Part shown: positions 7,428 through 14,538 of the stretch, piece after piece
Numbering within the stretch: position 1 is the first letter of the stretch
Layout: every line of letters begins with the position of its first letter
Assembly (NCBI GenBank): GCA_019416065.1
Contig: DXYB01000019.1
Coordinates: 1-36,190, forward strand
Direction of reading: 5' to 3'
DNA length: 36,190 bases
Source of the DNA: Acidaminococcus sp.
GTDB lineage: Bacteria > Bacillota > Negativicutes > Acidaminococcales > Acidaminococcaceae
Notes under the pieces: generated by a model
Seen by the model: the letters and a program-made list of their open reading frames with translations, nothing else
What the model was told of the DNA's origin: nothing
Databases searched by the model: none
Translations under genes and position numbers: made by a program

Positions 7428-8230
7428 TCAGGCGGCAGTCAAAGCGTTAAATTGTATCAATTTCTGCAAATTGATTTCATTGCAAGCTTCCCCTGGCTGG
7501 GGAGCGATAAGGCGCACCATAACGTCAATGAGCACCCGGGGCGTAAAGTACTGCCCGGCCCCGGATTTTTTCTCGTTGGCATTTTTTTCCAAAAGGCCTT
7601 CGTACAGGTTGCCCAGACCTTCTTCTTTAGCGGAAAACCAGTCCAATTCGTCAATGGTTTTAATAATCTTTTCCAGGTTTTTGGGTTCATCAATTTTTTT
7701 TGGGCTCCGGTGTAGATATCCTGAATCTTTTTCCGATCCCCGCCGAAGCTGGTACCGGTGATTTTTACAATGGCGTCCGAGTCAATGCCCTGTTTTGTAA
7801 AAATCTCCTTGAGCAGCTGTACCACCATATCCGCATGGCGGTCGTTAGCGGCAAAAACAAGGGCCTTGCCACTTAGCTGGGGACTACTGGGGTCCAGATT
7901 CCTGGCGATTTCCGTGAGTACAACCTTGTTAAAGCCTTCTGTAATTACCTGGCGGTTAAACTGGTCCACGTCGTAGTCCACATCTTCTGTCAAAGTGGTG
8001 GTATCCAGCTTCTGGTTTTCCTGCCGGAGATTCCGTTGCAGGGCCTGGATAAGATCCGTAGGATCCACAATCCGGTCAAACTGGAACATGAGTGCAACGA
8101 TCCGCTCGCCTAGCGCCCGCAGTTTGAAAAAACAGGCGTTAGGGTCCTGGTAGAGATACTGCTCTCCTTTGTGTCCCAAATCGGCCAGATCCGGGAATTT
8201 GTCCTGCAAAAACGCAAAGTTGCTGCTCAT
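7428..8230 (-). pseudogene. Scrambled type I restriction-modification remnant (hsdR/hsdM)
   Basis: Three pieces of a type I R-M system lie in a row on the minus strand. From 8230 to about 8075 is an HsdR N-terminus (MSSNFAFLQDKFPDLADLGH, HKGEQYLYQDPNACFFKLRA). From about 8035 to 7725 comes HsdR RecA-like domain 2 (DVDYDVDQFNRQVITEGFNK, GKALVFAANDRHADMVVQLL), with the whole nuclease/first motor domain in between deleted. From about 7722 to 7485 is HsdM: IYTGAQKK, then in another frame EGLGNLYEGLLEKNANEKKS and GAGQYFTPRVLIDVMV. An A8 tract (7694-7701) explains the shift; one more A would restore the HsdM frame. The SAM-binding and NPPF motifs, hsdS and the rest are absent. It is non-functional as a restriction system; a 257-residue chimeric product could still be translated. 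Confidence 0.88.
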
Positions 8231-8310
8231 GGCTGCCGTTCCTCCTGCTCAAAAATAACTTCTTTTTATTATATCAGACTTCCCTACCCGCTATGGCAGC
8301 GTCTGTGGTA

Positions 8311-8319
8311 TGATATAAT
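8311..8319 (+). promoter_or_regulatory. Extended -10 promoter of ansA operon
   Basis: TGATATAAT, an extended -10 (TGnTATAAT), 42 bases before the ansA start; no clear -35. Confidence 0.55.
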
Positions 8320-8360
8320 TGAATGTATCAGATTTTATGCACTAAGGAGAAGGAAATCCC

Positions 8361-9305
8361 ATGAAAAAAATTCTTTTTCTCACCACGGGCGGCACCTTGG
8401 CTTGCACGGTTACAGAGGAAGGGCTGACGCCGACCTTGCAGGGCAAAGAGATTCTAAAGCAGGTACCGGAACTGAAGACCCTGGGAGAAATTACGGTACA
8501 GGACCTGGCCCTTTTGGACAGCAGCAATCTGGAACCGGAGCATTGGAGCCAGTGGGCCCGTCTCATCGGGGATCATTATACGGAGTATGATGGGTTTGTC
8601 CTGACCCATGGCACGGATACCCTGGCCTATACCGCCAGCGCCCTGTCCTATATGCTGATTCATTTGGGAAAGCCGGTGGTCATTACCGGGGCCCAGGTGC
8701 CCCTGAGTCTTACTAATAGCGATGCCAGGACCAATCTGGAGCTAGCGTTTACCGTGGCAGCCAGCGGACTGCCGGGCGTCTTTGTGGCCTTTGGCAACAA
8801 AGTGATCCGCGGCAACTGCGCCAAAAAGATTTTTACCCGGAATTTTAATGCTTTCGAAAGTGTCAATGAACCGCCGGTGCTCTTTTTTACCAAAAAAGGC
8901 GTCAAAAAAAATCTCCCCAGCCGGGAAGTGGTAGGCGGTTTTCGGGTGGCAGAAAAAATGGATACCCGGGTGATGGCACTTACCATGACCCCAGGCCTAA
9001 AGCCGGATATTATCGACTATGCGGTGGAGCGGGGCTATAAAGGATTAGTATTGGAATGTTACGGTGCTGGGGGGATCAATACCGCTACCCCCAATTTTCT
9101 GCCGGCCTTCCGGCGTGCTATCAAAAAAAGCGTGCGGATTATCTGCGTCAGCCAATGTTTGTTTGATGGGGTGGATTTATCCTTGTATCCCATGGGCATT
9201 TTAGCAGCCCAGGCCGGGGTGGAATCCGGTGGTCCCATGACACTGGAAGCAGCTGTGACCAAGCTGATGTGGCGTCTGGCTAATCCAGAAGAAGAACAGG
9301 AGTAG
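8361..9305 (+). CDS. ansA: L-asparaginase
   Basis: Hydrolyses L-asparagine to aspartate and ammonia. At 314 residues with no signal peptide it looks cytoplasmic (type I-like). The first catalytic threonine motif LTTGGT is at 7-12, the second motif LTHGTDT at 81-87, and the supporting serine region LLDSSN at 51-56. Most of the asparaginase fold is present in order (VVITGAQVPL, GNKVIRG, GLVLECYGAGG). ATG at 8361 follows AAGGAGAAGG. The stop is 11 bases before the first IRG-like GTPase, so they appear co-transcribed. In amino-acid-fermenting Negativicutes it would feed aspartate/ammonia metabolism. Its link to the GTPases is unexplained. Confidence 0.92.
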   Translation: MKKILFLTTGGTLACTVTEEGLTPTLQGKEILKQVPELKTLGEITVQDLALLDSSNLEPEHWSQWARLIGDHYTEYDGFVLTHGTDTLAYTASALSYMLIHLGKPVVITGAQVPLSLTNSDARTNLELAFTVAASGLPGVFVAFGNKVIRGNCAKKIFTRNFNAFESVNEPPVLFFTKKGVKKNLPSREVVGGFRVAEKMDTRVMALTMTPGLKPDIIDYAVERGYKGLVLECYGAGGINTATPNFLPAFRRAIKKSVRIICVSQCLFDGVDLSLYPMGILAAQAGVESGGPMTLEAAVTKLMWRLANPEEEQE

Positions 9306-9316
9306 GAGGGAGAGCT

Positions 9317-10402
9317 ATGGCGGCATCGTATAAGGCGATTCTTTCCCAGTTCATGGATTCCTGGCAGAAGGAACGAGATAACGCCATTAAAATCTGCTTA
9401 TTCGGGCAGCCAGGAGCGGGAAAAAGCAGTCTCATCAATGAACTGGCTGGGCAACGGGTGGCCCGTGTTAGTCAGGGTACGGATACTACACAAGAGGCCC
9501 AAGTGGTGGAATGCCAGGATGTAATTTACGTGGATTTACCCGGCTATGATACCAGTCGCTTTCCGGAAAATCAGTATTTCAGTAGCTTTAATCCTTTACA
9601 GTATGATTTGTTTTTGTGCGTTTTTGCTGGGAAATTGCACAAGGCGGACGTGGATTTTTTTGGAAAAGTTGCCCGCTTGGGGCGGATTTGCCTATTTGTG
9701 CGGAATAAGTCCGACGGATTGTATGATCCCTCTCTTACCAAGGAGGCGCTCCAGCAGCAGATTATAGCCGATGTCCAGAACCAGGTAGGTCCTCGGGAAC
9801 AAGTGGTCTTTACCAGCTGCCGCCGCAATAAACCCGCAGCGGAGCGGGGGATTCCTGAATTGGAACGGGCCATCGGAGAGAAACTTCCCGCCGCCCAGCG
9901 GAATAAATTTTTCCGCCATGCCAAAGCCTATACGGAAACAGCGCTTCAGGCAAAACGGCTGGCGGCAGAAGCTACCCTTAAGAAATTCATGGCCCTGGCA
10001 GCAGCTAATGGGTTAAACCCGATTATGGGAATGGATGCCGCTATTGACAGCCAGATTTTAAAAAGCATGTATAAGGCGATTCGGGATTCCTTTGGGGTCA
10101 GTGAAAAAGAAGTGAAACCGGAGGGGCCCAAATCCCAGGTGGTGAAAAAACTGGCAGAGGGCGTTACCGGCGAGCGGGTAACCAAAGGACTGACCTATCT
10201 GGCAAGTCGGACTCTAAAACGGAGCATGAAAAAGGAAGCCGGGAAAAAACTGGCATCCACCCTGATTCCCGTAGTAGGCGGTGCCGCTGTTATGGGCTTT
10301 AATGCGGCTAGTCTCTGGTATTTGGGGGAAAACTATATTGGACAATGCTATGCCTATGCCAGAGAGCGGCTTTTAGCGGAACTGCAGATGGGGGCACTAT
10401 GA
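9317..10402 (+). CDS. IRG-like dynamin-related GTPase, first of tandem pair
   Basis: GTPase of 361 residues. G1 GQPGAGKS (30-37), G2 region GTDTT (54-58), G3 DLPG (73-76) and G4 NKSD (130-133) are all intact. After the G domain comes a helical C-terminal half rather than the KH of Era. It contains LNPIMGMDAAID with MYKAIRDSFGV (about 233-261), a basic linker, and a hydrophobic stretch STLIPVVGGAAVMGFNAASL (about 314-333). The order G domain - helical region ending in (Y/F)xxIRxxFGV - C-terminal helix resembles vertebrate immunity-related GTPases (IIGP/IRG) from memory; no alignment was run. A membrane-acting or oligomerising GTPase is inferred. RBS GGAGGGAGAG precedes ATG 9317. It overlaps the next paralog by 4 bases (ATGA). 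Confidence 0.85.
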   Translation: MAASYKAILSQFMDSWQKERDNAIKICLFGQPGAGKSSLINELAGQRVARVSQGTDTTQEAQVVECQDVIYVDLPGYDTSRFPENQYFSSFNPLQYDLFLCVFAGKLHKADVDFFGKVARLGRICLFVRNKSDGLYDPSLTKEALQQQIIADVQNQVGPREQVVFTSCRRNKPAAERGIPELERAIGEKLPAAQRNKFFRHAKAYTETALQAKRLAAEATLKKFMALAAANGLNPIMGMDAAIDSQILKSMYKAIRDSFGVSEKEVKPEGPKSQVVKKLAEGVTGERVTKGLTYLASRTLKRSMKKEAGKKLASTLIPVVGGAAVMGFNAASLWYLGENYIGQCYAYARERLLAELQMGAL

Positions 10403-11442
10403 CGCGGGATGGAAAACGCATTCAGGAACAATTGCAACATATTGATGCAGAAAATGTGACCATTGTGCTGTTTGGGCAGCCAGGGGCCGGCAAAAGCAGC
10501 TTGATCAATGCCATCTGCGGGCGTCAGGCGGTTCCCGTAGGGGTGGGAACGGATACAACTAAGGAACCCTTTCTGGTGGAACACGGGGAAGCGACTTTTA
10601 TTGATCTGCCCGGCTATGGTACCAAAGCCTTTCCGTGGCAGGACTTTGCCGCGCAATTCCATATTTTCCAGTATGACATGTTCCTTTGTGTTTTTTCCGA
10701 TAAGCTCCACCAAGGGGATACGGAGCTGTTTAAGGAACTGCGGAAACGGGGCAAACCCTGTATCTTTGTCCGGAACAAAACAGATTTGCTCTACGAGGAA
10801 GGCAAAACCCTGAAAGAAAGTGAAACGGAGATCCGGCAGGATGTAGCCAAGCAACTGGGCACGGACCAATTTGACCTGCTCTTTGTGTGCGCCCGGCTAG
10901 ATGAGAAAGAAGGCATTGATGCTTTAAATGACTGCATCTTAAAGCGGATGCCAGAAGCCCGTCGGGAAAAATATATCCTGGCGGCGGAAGCTCGCACCAA
11001 GACCCAGCTGGATGCGAAAAAACTTGCGGCCGAAAGCTATGTGCGTCGTAGCTGCACCTATGCGGCTTATAATGGGATCAACCCGATCTTTGGCGTGGAT
11101 GCGGCCTTGGATCTTGTAATTTTATACCAGCTCTACAGCAATATTCGGGGTACTTTTGGAATTACAGAAGATATGATTGCCCGCAGCCAAACGGTTTCTT
11201 CTCAAAATAAAAAACTGGTGCTGCGGGGCATGAGCAAGGAAGGGATCCAGTCCATCATCAAGAGCCTGGGGCGGCGCTTTACAGCCCGCAGCTTTTTAAA
11301 AACAGTGCCCGTATTGGGGCAGGCAGCGTCCGCCCTTATCGGGTATAAGATCGTGCGGCAGGCGGGATTGGAATACATTGATGCCTGCTATCACTTGGCG
11401 CAGGAAAAACTGTTAGAAGAATTAGATGCCAAACGGAAATAA
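10399..11442 (+). CDS. IRG-like dynamin-related GTPase, second of tandem pair
   Basis: A 347-residue paralog of the preceding GTPase. G1 GQPGAGKS (26-33), GTDTT (50-54), DLPG (69-72) and NKTD (126-129) match it motif for motif. The helical half keeps INPIFGVDAALD and LYSNIRGTFGI (about 227-255), a short hydrophobic SFLKTVPVLGQAASALIG stretch (about 298-315) and the ending YIDACYHLAQEKLLEEL. The ATG at 10399 is chosen over an upstream in-frame ATG (10345) because it forms the ATGA overlap with the stop of the first gene, implying translational coupling and roughly equal amounts. Paralogs kept side by side and divergent suggest a hetero-oligomer. Biological role unknown; ribosome-associated or membrane-stress GTPases are alternatives. 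Confidence 0.85.
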   Translation: MTRDGKRIQEQLQHIDAENVTIVLFGQPGAGKSSLINAICGRQAVPVGVGTDTTKEPFLVEHGEATFIDLPGYGTKAFPWQDFAAQFHIFQYDMFLCVFSDKLHQGDTELFKELRKRGKPCIFVRNKTDLLYEEGKTLKESETEIRQDVAKQLGTDQFDLLFVCARLDEKEGIDALNDCILKRMPEARREKYILAAEARTKTQLDAKKLAAESYVRRSCTYAAYNGINPIFGVDAALDLVILYQLYSNIRGTFGITEDMIARSQTVSSQNKKLVLRGMSKEGIQSIIKSLGRRFTARSFLKTVPVLGQAASALIGYKIVRQAGLEYIDACYHLAQEKLLEELDAKRK

Positions 11443-11446
11443 AAAC

Positions 11447-11480
11447 GGTTGTACAACCATTGCAAATAATGGTTGTACAC
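11447..11480 (+). repeat. 11-bp inverted repeat with TTGTACAA palindrome
   Basis: GTACAACCATT (11451-11461) and AATGGTTGTAC (11468-11478) are perfect inverted copies with a 6-base loop. The left arm is also part of the palindrome GGTTGTACAACC (11447-11458). There is no T-run, so it is not a classic terminator. It lies in the 58-base gap between the second GTPase and the M20 gene and could be an operator or mRNA-processing hairpin. Confidence 0.7.
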
Positions 11481-11500
11481 AGTGTAGAGGAGGAAAATCC

Positions 11501-12919
11501 ATGGAACTGCCAGAAGCGATGGCACAGGAATTGATTGCCTTAAATGCTAAAATTTGGGACTATGCGGAATTGAAGTTTGAGGAAACCCGCTCCGCCCAGG
11601 CTATGGTAGAGGTTCTGGAACGCCATGGCTTTTCGGTGCAAAAAGGTATGGCCCATATGCCCACAGCCTATATTGCGGAATATGGCAGTGGCAAACCGGT
11701 AATTGGGATTCTGGCAGAATATGATGCCCTCTCCGGGTTATCCCAGGTGGCGGGGCTTACCGAAGAAAAACCGAGAGAGGGTTGTACCAATGGACACGGC
11801 TGTGGACATTGCCTCTTAGGAACGGCGGCTGTAGGTGCTGGGCTCTTACTGAAAGAGTATGTAGCGGCCCATCCCGGTAGCGGAACTGTGCGGGTGTACG
11901 GATGCCCAGCGGAAGAAGGGGGCAGCGGCAAAACGTACCTGGCCCGGGAAAAGGTCTTTGACGACGTGGATGCTGCGCTTACCTGGCATCCGGGAACGCA
12001 GAATGAAATTATGGTGGGATCCAATCAGGCCAATATCCAGGCAGCCTTTTCTTTTAAAGGACGGGCGGCTCATGCGGCGGCGGCCCCGCAAAATGGACGG
12101 AGCGCCTTGGATGCGGTGGAACTGATGGATATCGGCGTTAATTATATGCGGGAACATATGGCAGATTATGACCGGGTGCATTACGCGGTACTGGATACCG
12201 GCGGAGTGTCTCCCAATGTGGTACAACCTCACGCCCAAGTGTTGTATTTAATTCGTTCTAAGACCAACGCCGAAACCAAAGTGTTGTATGAGCGGGTAAA
12301 AAAGATCGCCCAGGGTGCGGCACTCATGACAGAAACAGAGTTGTCCGTCCGGTTTGATAAGGCTTGCTCCAATTTGATACCCAACAAGGTGTTGGGACAG
12401 GTTGTTTATGATGCCATGAAAACGGTGGGGACGCCCAAACGGACGGAAGCAGAAAAAGCGTATATCCGAAGTTTCCAAAAAACAGTGGGAGAAGAACGGG
12501 TGCTTACGGATCCCGGCATGGCACCCTTCCCTGATCCGGAATTGCGGCAGGAGCTAATTGCCAAGGATCCTTATGGAGAATTTCTCTTGCCGTATCAGCC
12601 CACCAATGCGGTGGTGATGGGGTCATCCGATACAGGAGACGTAAGCTATGTAACCCCTTTATGCCAATTTAGTGCGGCGTGTTTTGCTATCGGGACCACG
12701 GCGCACTCCTGGCAGTGGGTAGCCCAGGATAAGGACAGCGTAGCCCTAAAGGGATGCCTTTTTGCAGCCAAAGTACTGGCACAGGCGGCGGAAACCCTTT
12801 ACCAACAGCCGGAACTTGTGCGTAAAGCTCGTGAGGAACTGAGAAAACGGCTAGGAGGACGGCCCTATAACTGCCCCATTCCAAGCGATGTTTTTCCTCG
12901 GGGCTATACAAAGGACTGA
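11501..12919 (+). CDS. M20-family amidohydrolase, AbgB-like
   Basis: Metal-dependent amidohydrolase (peptidase M20D), 472 residues, closest in type to AbgB, a subunit of p-aminobenzoyl-glutamate hydrolase. Visible are the start region KIWDYAELKFEETRSAQAMV, the metal-site segment GHGCGHCLLGTAAVGAG, the PAEEGGSGK glutamate motif and the dimerisation-domain segment SFKGRAAHAAAAPQNGRSAL. The ATG at 11501 is preferred over an earlier in-frame ATG (11426) because AGAGGAGGAAAA lies just upstream and the earlier start would overlap the GTPase gene. It may be read through from the ansA-GTPase operon. The substrate (aminobenzoyl-glutamate or another N-acyl amino acid) is not certain. Confidence 0.88.
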   Translation: MELPEAMAQELIALNAKIWDYAELKFEETRSAQAMVEVLERHGFSVQKGMAHMPTAYIAEYGSGKPVIGILAEYDALSGLSQVAGLTEEKPREGCTNGHGCGHCLLGTAAVGAGLLLKEYVAAHPGSGTVRVYGCPAEEGGSGKTYLAREKVFDDVDAALTWHPGTQNEIMVGSNQANIQAAFSFKGRAAHAAAAPQNGRSALDAVELMDIGVNYMREHMADYDRVHYAVLDTGGVSPNVVQPHAQVLYLIRSKTNAETKVLYERVKKIAQGAALMTETELSVRFDKACSNLIPNKVLGQVVYDAMKTVGTPKRTEAEKAYIRSFQKTVGEERVLTDPGMAPFPDPELRQELIAKDPYGEFLLPYQPTNAVVMGSSDTGDVSYVTPLCQFSAACFAIGTTAHSWQWVAQDKDSVALKGCLFAAKVLAQAAETLYQQPELVRKAREELRKRLGGRPYNCPIPSDVFPRGYTKD

Positions 12920-12928
12920 AACAAGAAT

Positions 12929-12944
12929 TTTTACCGGGTAAAAC
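12929..12944. repeat. Small inverted repeat downstream of the M20 gene
   Basis: TTTTAC-CGG-GTAAAA-type inverted repeat between the M20 stop and the rpmH promoter; too AT-rich for a strong terminator; may be an operator. Confidence 0.4.
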
Positions 12945-12956
12945 CGGTTGAAAATA

Positions 12957-12985
12957 TTGACACAGTCTTGTTGAACGCTTATAAT
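12957..12985 (+). promoter_or_regulatory. Consensus promoter of the rpmH operon
   Basis: TTGACA (12957-12962), 17-base spacer, TATAAT (12980-12985): a perfect sigma-A promoter, as expected for a ribosomal protein gene. Confidence 0.95.
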
Positions 12986-13060
12986 TGTATGAGCTGTCAA
13001 ATGATTTATTTTCTAAATAGATAGAATCATGGCATATTGAAGGCAAGGGAGGGTTAGACT

Positions 13061-13195
13061 GTGAAGAGAACGTTTCAGCCGAATAATCATCGGAGAAAAC
13101 ATACTCATGGCTTCAGAAACAGAATGAAGACGCTGGGTGGAAAACAAGTCTTGAAGAGAAGACGTGCAAAAGGCAGAAAGAGACTGTCTGCATAA
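13061..13195 (+). CDS. rpmH: 50S ribosomal protein L34
   Basis: A 44-residue, highly basic ribosomal protein. It starts with GTG at 13061 (VKRTFQPNNHRRKHTHGFRN) and ends RRRAKGRKRLSA, the L34 signature over its whole length. RBS AAGGGAGGG lies upstream. A perfect promoter precedes it and a strong hairpin follows, so it heads the rpmH-rnpA-yidD-yidC-khpB-mnmE-mnmG-rsmG operon. The long leader (about 70 bases) has no recognised riboswitch. Confidence 0.97.
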   Translation: MKRTFQPNNHRRKHTHGFRNRMKTLGGKQVLKRRRAKGRKRLSA

Positions 13196-13202
13196 CCCAT
13201 TG

Positions 13203-13230
13203 AATAGGCCGCCCCACGCGGCCTATTTTA
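13203..13230 (+). terminator. Attenuator hairpin between rpmH and rnpA
   Basis: Perfect 10-bp stem AATAGGCCGC (13203-13212) / GCGGCCTATT (13218-13227) with loop CCCAC and a short T tail (TTTTA). It starts 7 bases after the rpmH stop and ends before the rnpA RBS. It likely gives partial termination so that L34 exceeds RnpA. Confidence 0.75.
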
Positions 13231-13250
13231 CTATCGAGGCAGGTGTAAAG

Positions 13251-13613
13251 GTGGAAGAAAAAACTTCCCTGCGAAAAACATACGGCCGGCAGCACCGGGT
13301 CAAAAGCCATGCTGCTTTCCAGCAGGTGTATGAAAACGGGACTTCCTATGTGGATCGCTGTGGCGTGTTCTACGTGATGGCATCCACCACGGGGAGCAGC
13401 CAGCTGGGAACGGCCGTGGGCAAACGGCTGGGACATGCCGTGCTCCGTAACAGCATCAAACGAAAAATGCGGGAAGTATTCCGGCAGCACCAGCATACGT
13501 TCCACCATCCGGTGTGTCTGGTATGGGTCGCCCGCCGACCCATTATCCATGCGCCGTATGCCGTGTACGAAAAAGTGTTTTACCGGCTGGCCAAAAAGGC
13601 TGGCCTGTTGTAG
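13251..13613 (+). CDS. rnpA: Ribonuclease P protein component
   Basis: Protein subunit that helps the RNase P RNA bind and cut pre-tRNA 5' leaders. With a GTG start at 13251 (GAGGCAGG seven bases before it) it is 120 residues, the normal size; an ATG at 13164 would overlap rpmH and add a non-homologous tail. The family core GKRLGHAVLRNSIKRKMREV is present, with the RNR-like basic helix in the form RNSIKRKMRE. The start LRKTYGRQHRVKSHAAFQQV matches the expected LkkxxRixkxxdFxxV pattern. The neighbour order rpmH-rnpA-yidD-yidC is universal near bacterial origins. Confidence 0.95.
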   Translation: MEEKTSLRKTYGRQHRVKSHAAFQQVYENGTSYVDRCGVFYVMASTTGSSQLGTAVGKRLGHAVLRNSIKRKMREVFRQHQHTFHHPVCLVWVARRPIIHAPYAVYEKVFYRLAKKAGLL

Positions 13614-13638
13614 AAGCCATCATTCTCCGGAGAGGCCT

Positions 13639-13848
13639 ATGAAACAGATTGCCATATTTTTGATCCGCGTGTATCAGCGGTGTATTTCTCCTTTTTTGGG
13701 ACCCCATTGCAGGTTCATTCCCACCTGCTCCCAATATGCGTTGGAGGCGGTGGAGAAATATGGCTTCTTCAAGGGATCCTGTCTGGCTATCAAAAGAATC
13801 TTGAAATGCCATCCCTTTCACAAGGGAGGCTATGATCCTGTGCCGTAA
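13639..13848 (+). CDS. yidD: YidD membrane-protein insertion factor
   Basis: A 69-residue membrane-associated protein that assists YidC-dependent insertion. The family signature is complete: IRVYQRCISPFLGPHCRFIP, then TCSQYALEAVEKYG, with HPFHKGGYDPVP at the end. ATG at 13639 follows CCGGAGAGG. The longer in-frame extension back to 13435 is a shadow of rnpA. It is placed between rnpA and yidC, its usual position. Confidence 0.95.
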   Translation: MKQIAIFLIRVYQRCISPFLGPHCRFIPTCSQYALEAVEKYGFFKGSCLAIKRILKCHPFHKGGYDPVP

Positions 13849-13874
13849 GAGGCAAAAAGAAAAGGAGACTTATC

Positions 13875-14504
13875 TTGGAAATCCTAAGCTCATTTATCCA
13901 GTCGGTAGTGGCCCACATTTATGACCTGACCCGGATCATCGGAGAACCAAACTACGGGCTGGCCATCATCATCATGACTATCCTGATCAAATTGATCCTG
14001 GCTCCGCTCACTGCCAAACAGATCGCTTCTACCCGGGCCATGACCAAAATCCAACCCAAGATGAAAGAACTGCAAGCCCGCTACAAGGACGACAAGCAGA
14101 TGCTGAACCAGAAGCTATCCGAATTGTACCGCCAAGAAGGGGTCAATCCTCTGGCCGGTTGTCTGCCGCTTTTGATTCAGATGCCTATTCTTATCGGGAT
14201 TTTTTATGGGATTCGAGATTTCCATTACGAAGGTCCCAGCAGCTTTTTGTGGATGCAGAGCATTGCGGAGCCGGATCCGTACTATATCCTGCCTGTGCTT
14301 AGCGCCCTGACCACGTTTATTCAGAGCAAACAAACTATGCCGGCGGATACAGGAAGCAATCCCCAAGGAAAGGTTATGCTGTACTTTATGCCGCTATTTA
14401 TCGGCTACATCAGCTTTAAATTCCCGGCAGGCCTGGTTTTATACTGGGTGGTTATGAATATTATGCAGATTGCCCAGCAGGCATTTCTGAACCGGAAACA
14501 ATAA
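13875..14504 (+). CDS. yidC: YidC/Oxa1-type membrane protein insertase
   Basis: Inserts proteins into the cytoplasmic membrane, alone or with SecYEG. The 209-residue protein is the short Gram-positive-like form lacking the large periplasmic domain of proteobacterial YidC. The start is TTG at 13875 with AAAGGAGA seven bases upstream. Segments in order: PNYGLAIIIMTILIKLILAP TM1, the cytoplasmic hairpin QPKMKELQARYKDDK, PLAGCLPLLIQMPILIGIFY, and KFPAGLVLYWVVMNIMQIAQ near the end. The groove position occupied by Arg in B. subtilis SpoIIIJ appears to be Lys39 here, a conservative change common in Clostridia. No lipobox is seen. Confidence 0.95.
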   Translation: MEILSSFIQSVVAHIYDLTRIIGEPNYGLAIIIMTILIKLILAPLTAKQIASTRAMTKIQPKMKELQARYKDDKQMLNQKLSELYRQEGVNPLAGCLPLLIQMPILIGIFYGIRDFHYEGPSSFLWMQSIAEPDPYYILPVLSALTTFIQSKQTMPADTGSNPQGKVMLYFMPLFIGYISFKFPAGLVLYWVVMNIMQIAQQAFLNRKQ

Positions 14505-14538
14505 GAAGGGCCTCAAGGTCCATAAGGAGGCGGGAACT

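Noticed and set aside
10354..10869. 171-residue minus-strand frame opposite the second GTPase
   Set aside because: Fully antisense to a gene with intact GTPase motifs; no family features.
11426..11500. N-terminal extension of the M20 gene from ATG 11426
   Set aside because: It overlaps the GTPase end and the inverted repeat; a strong RBS supports the ATG at 11501.
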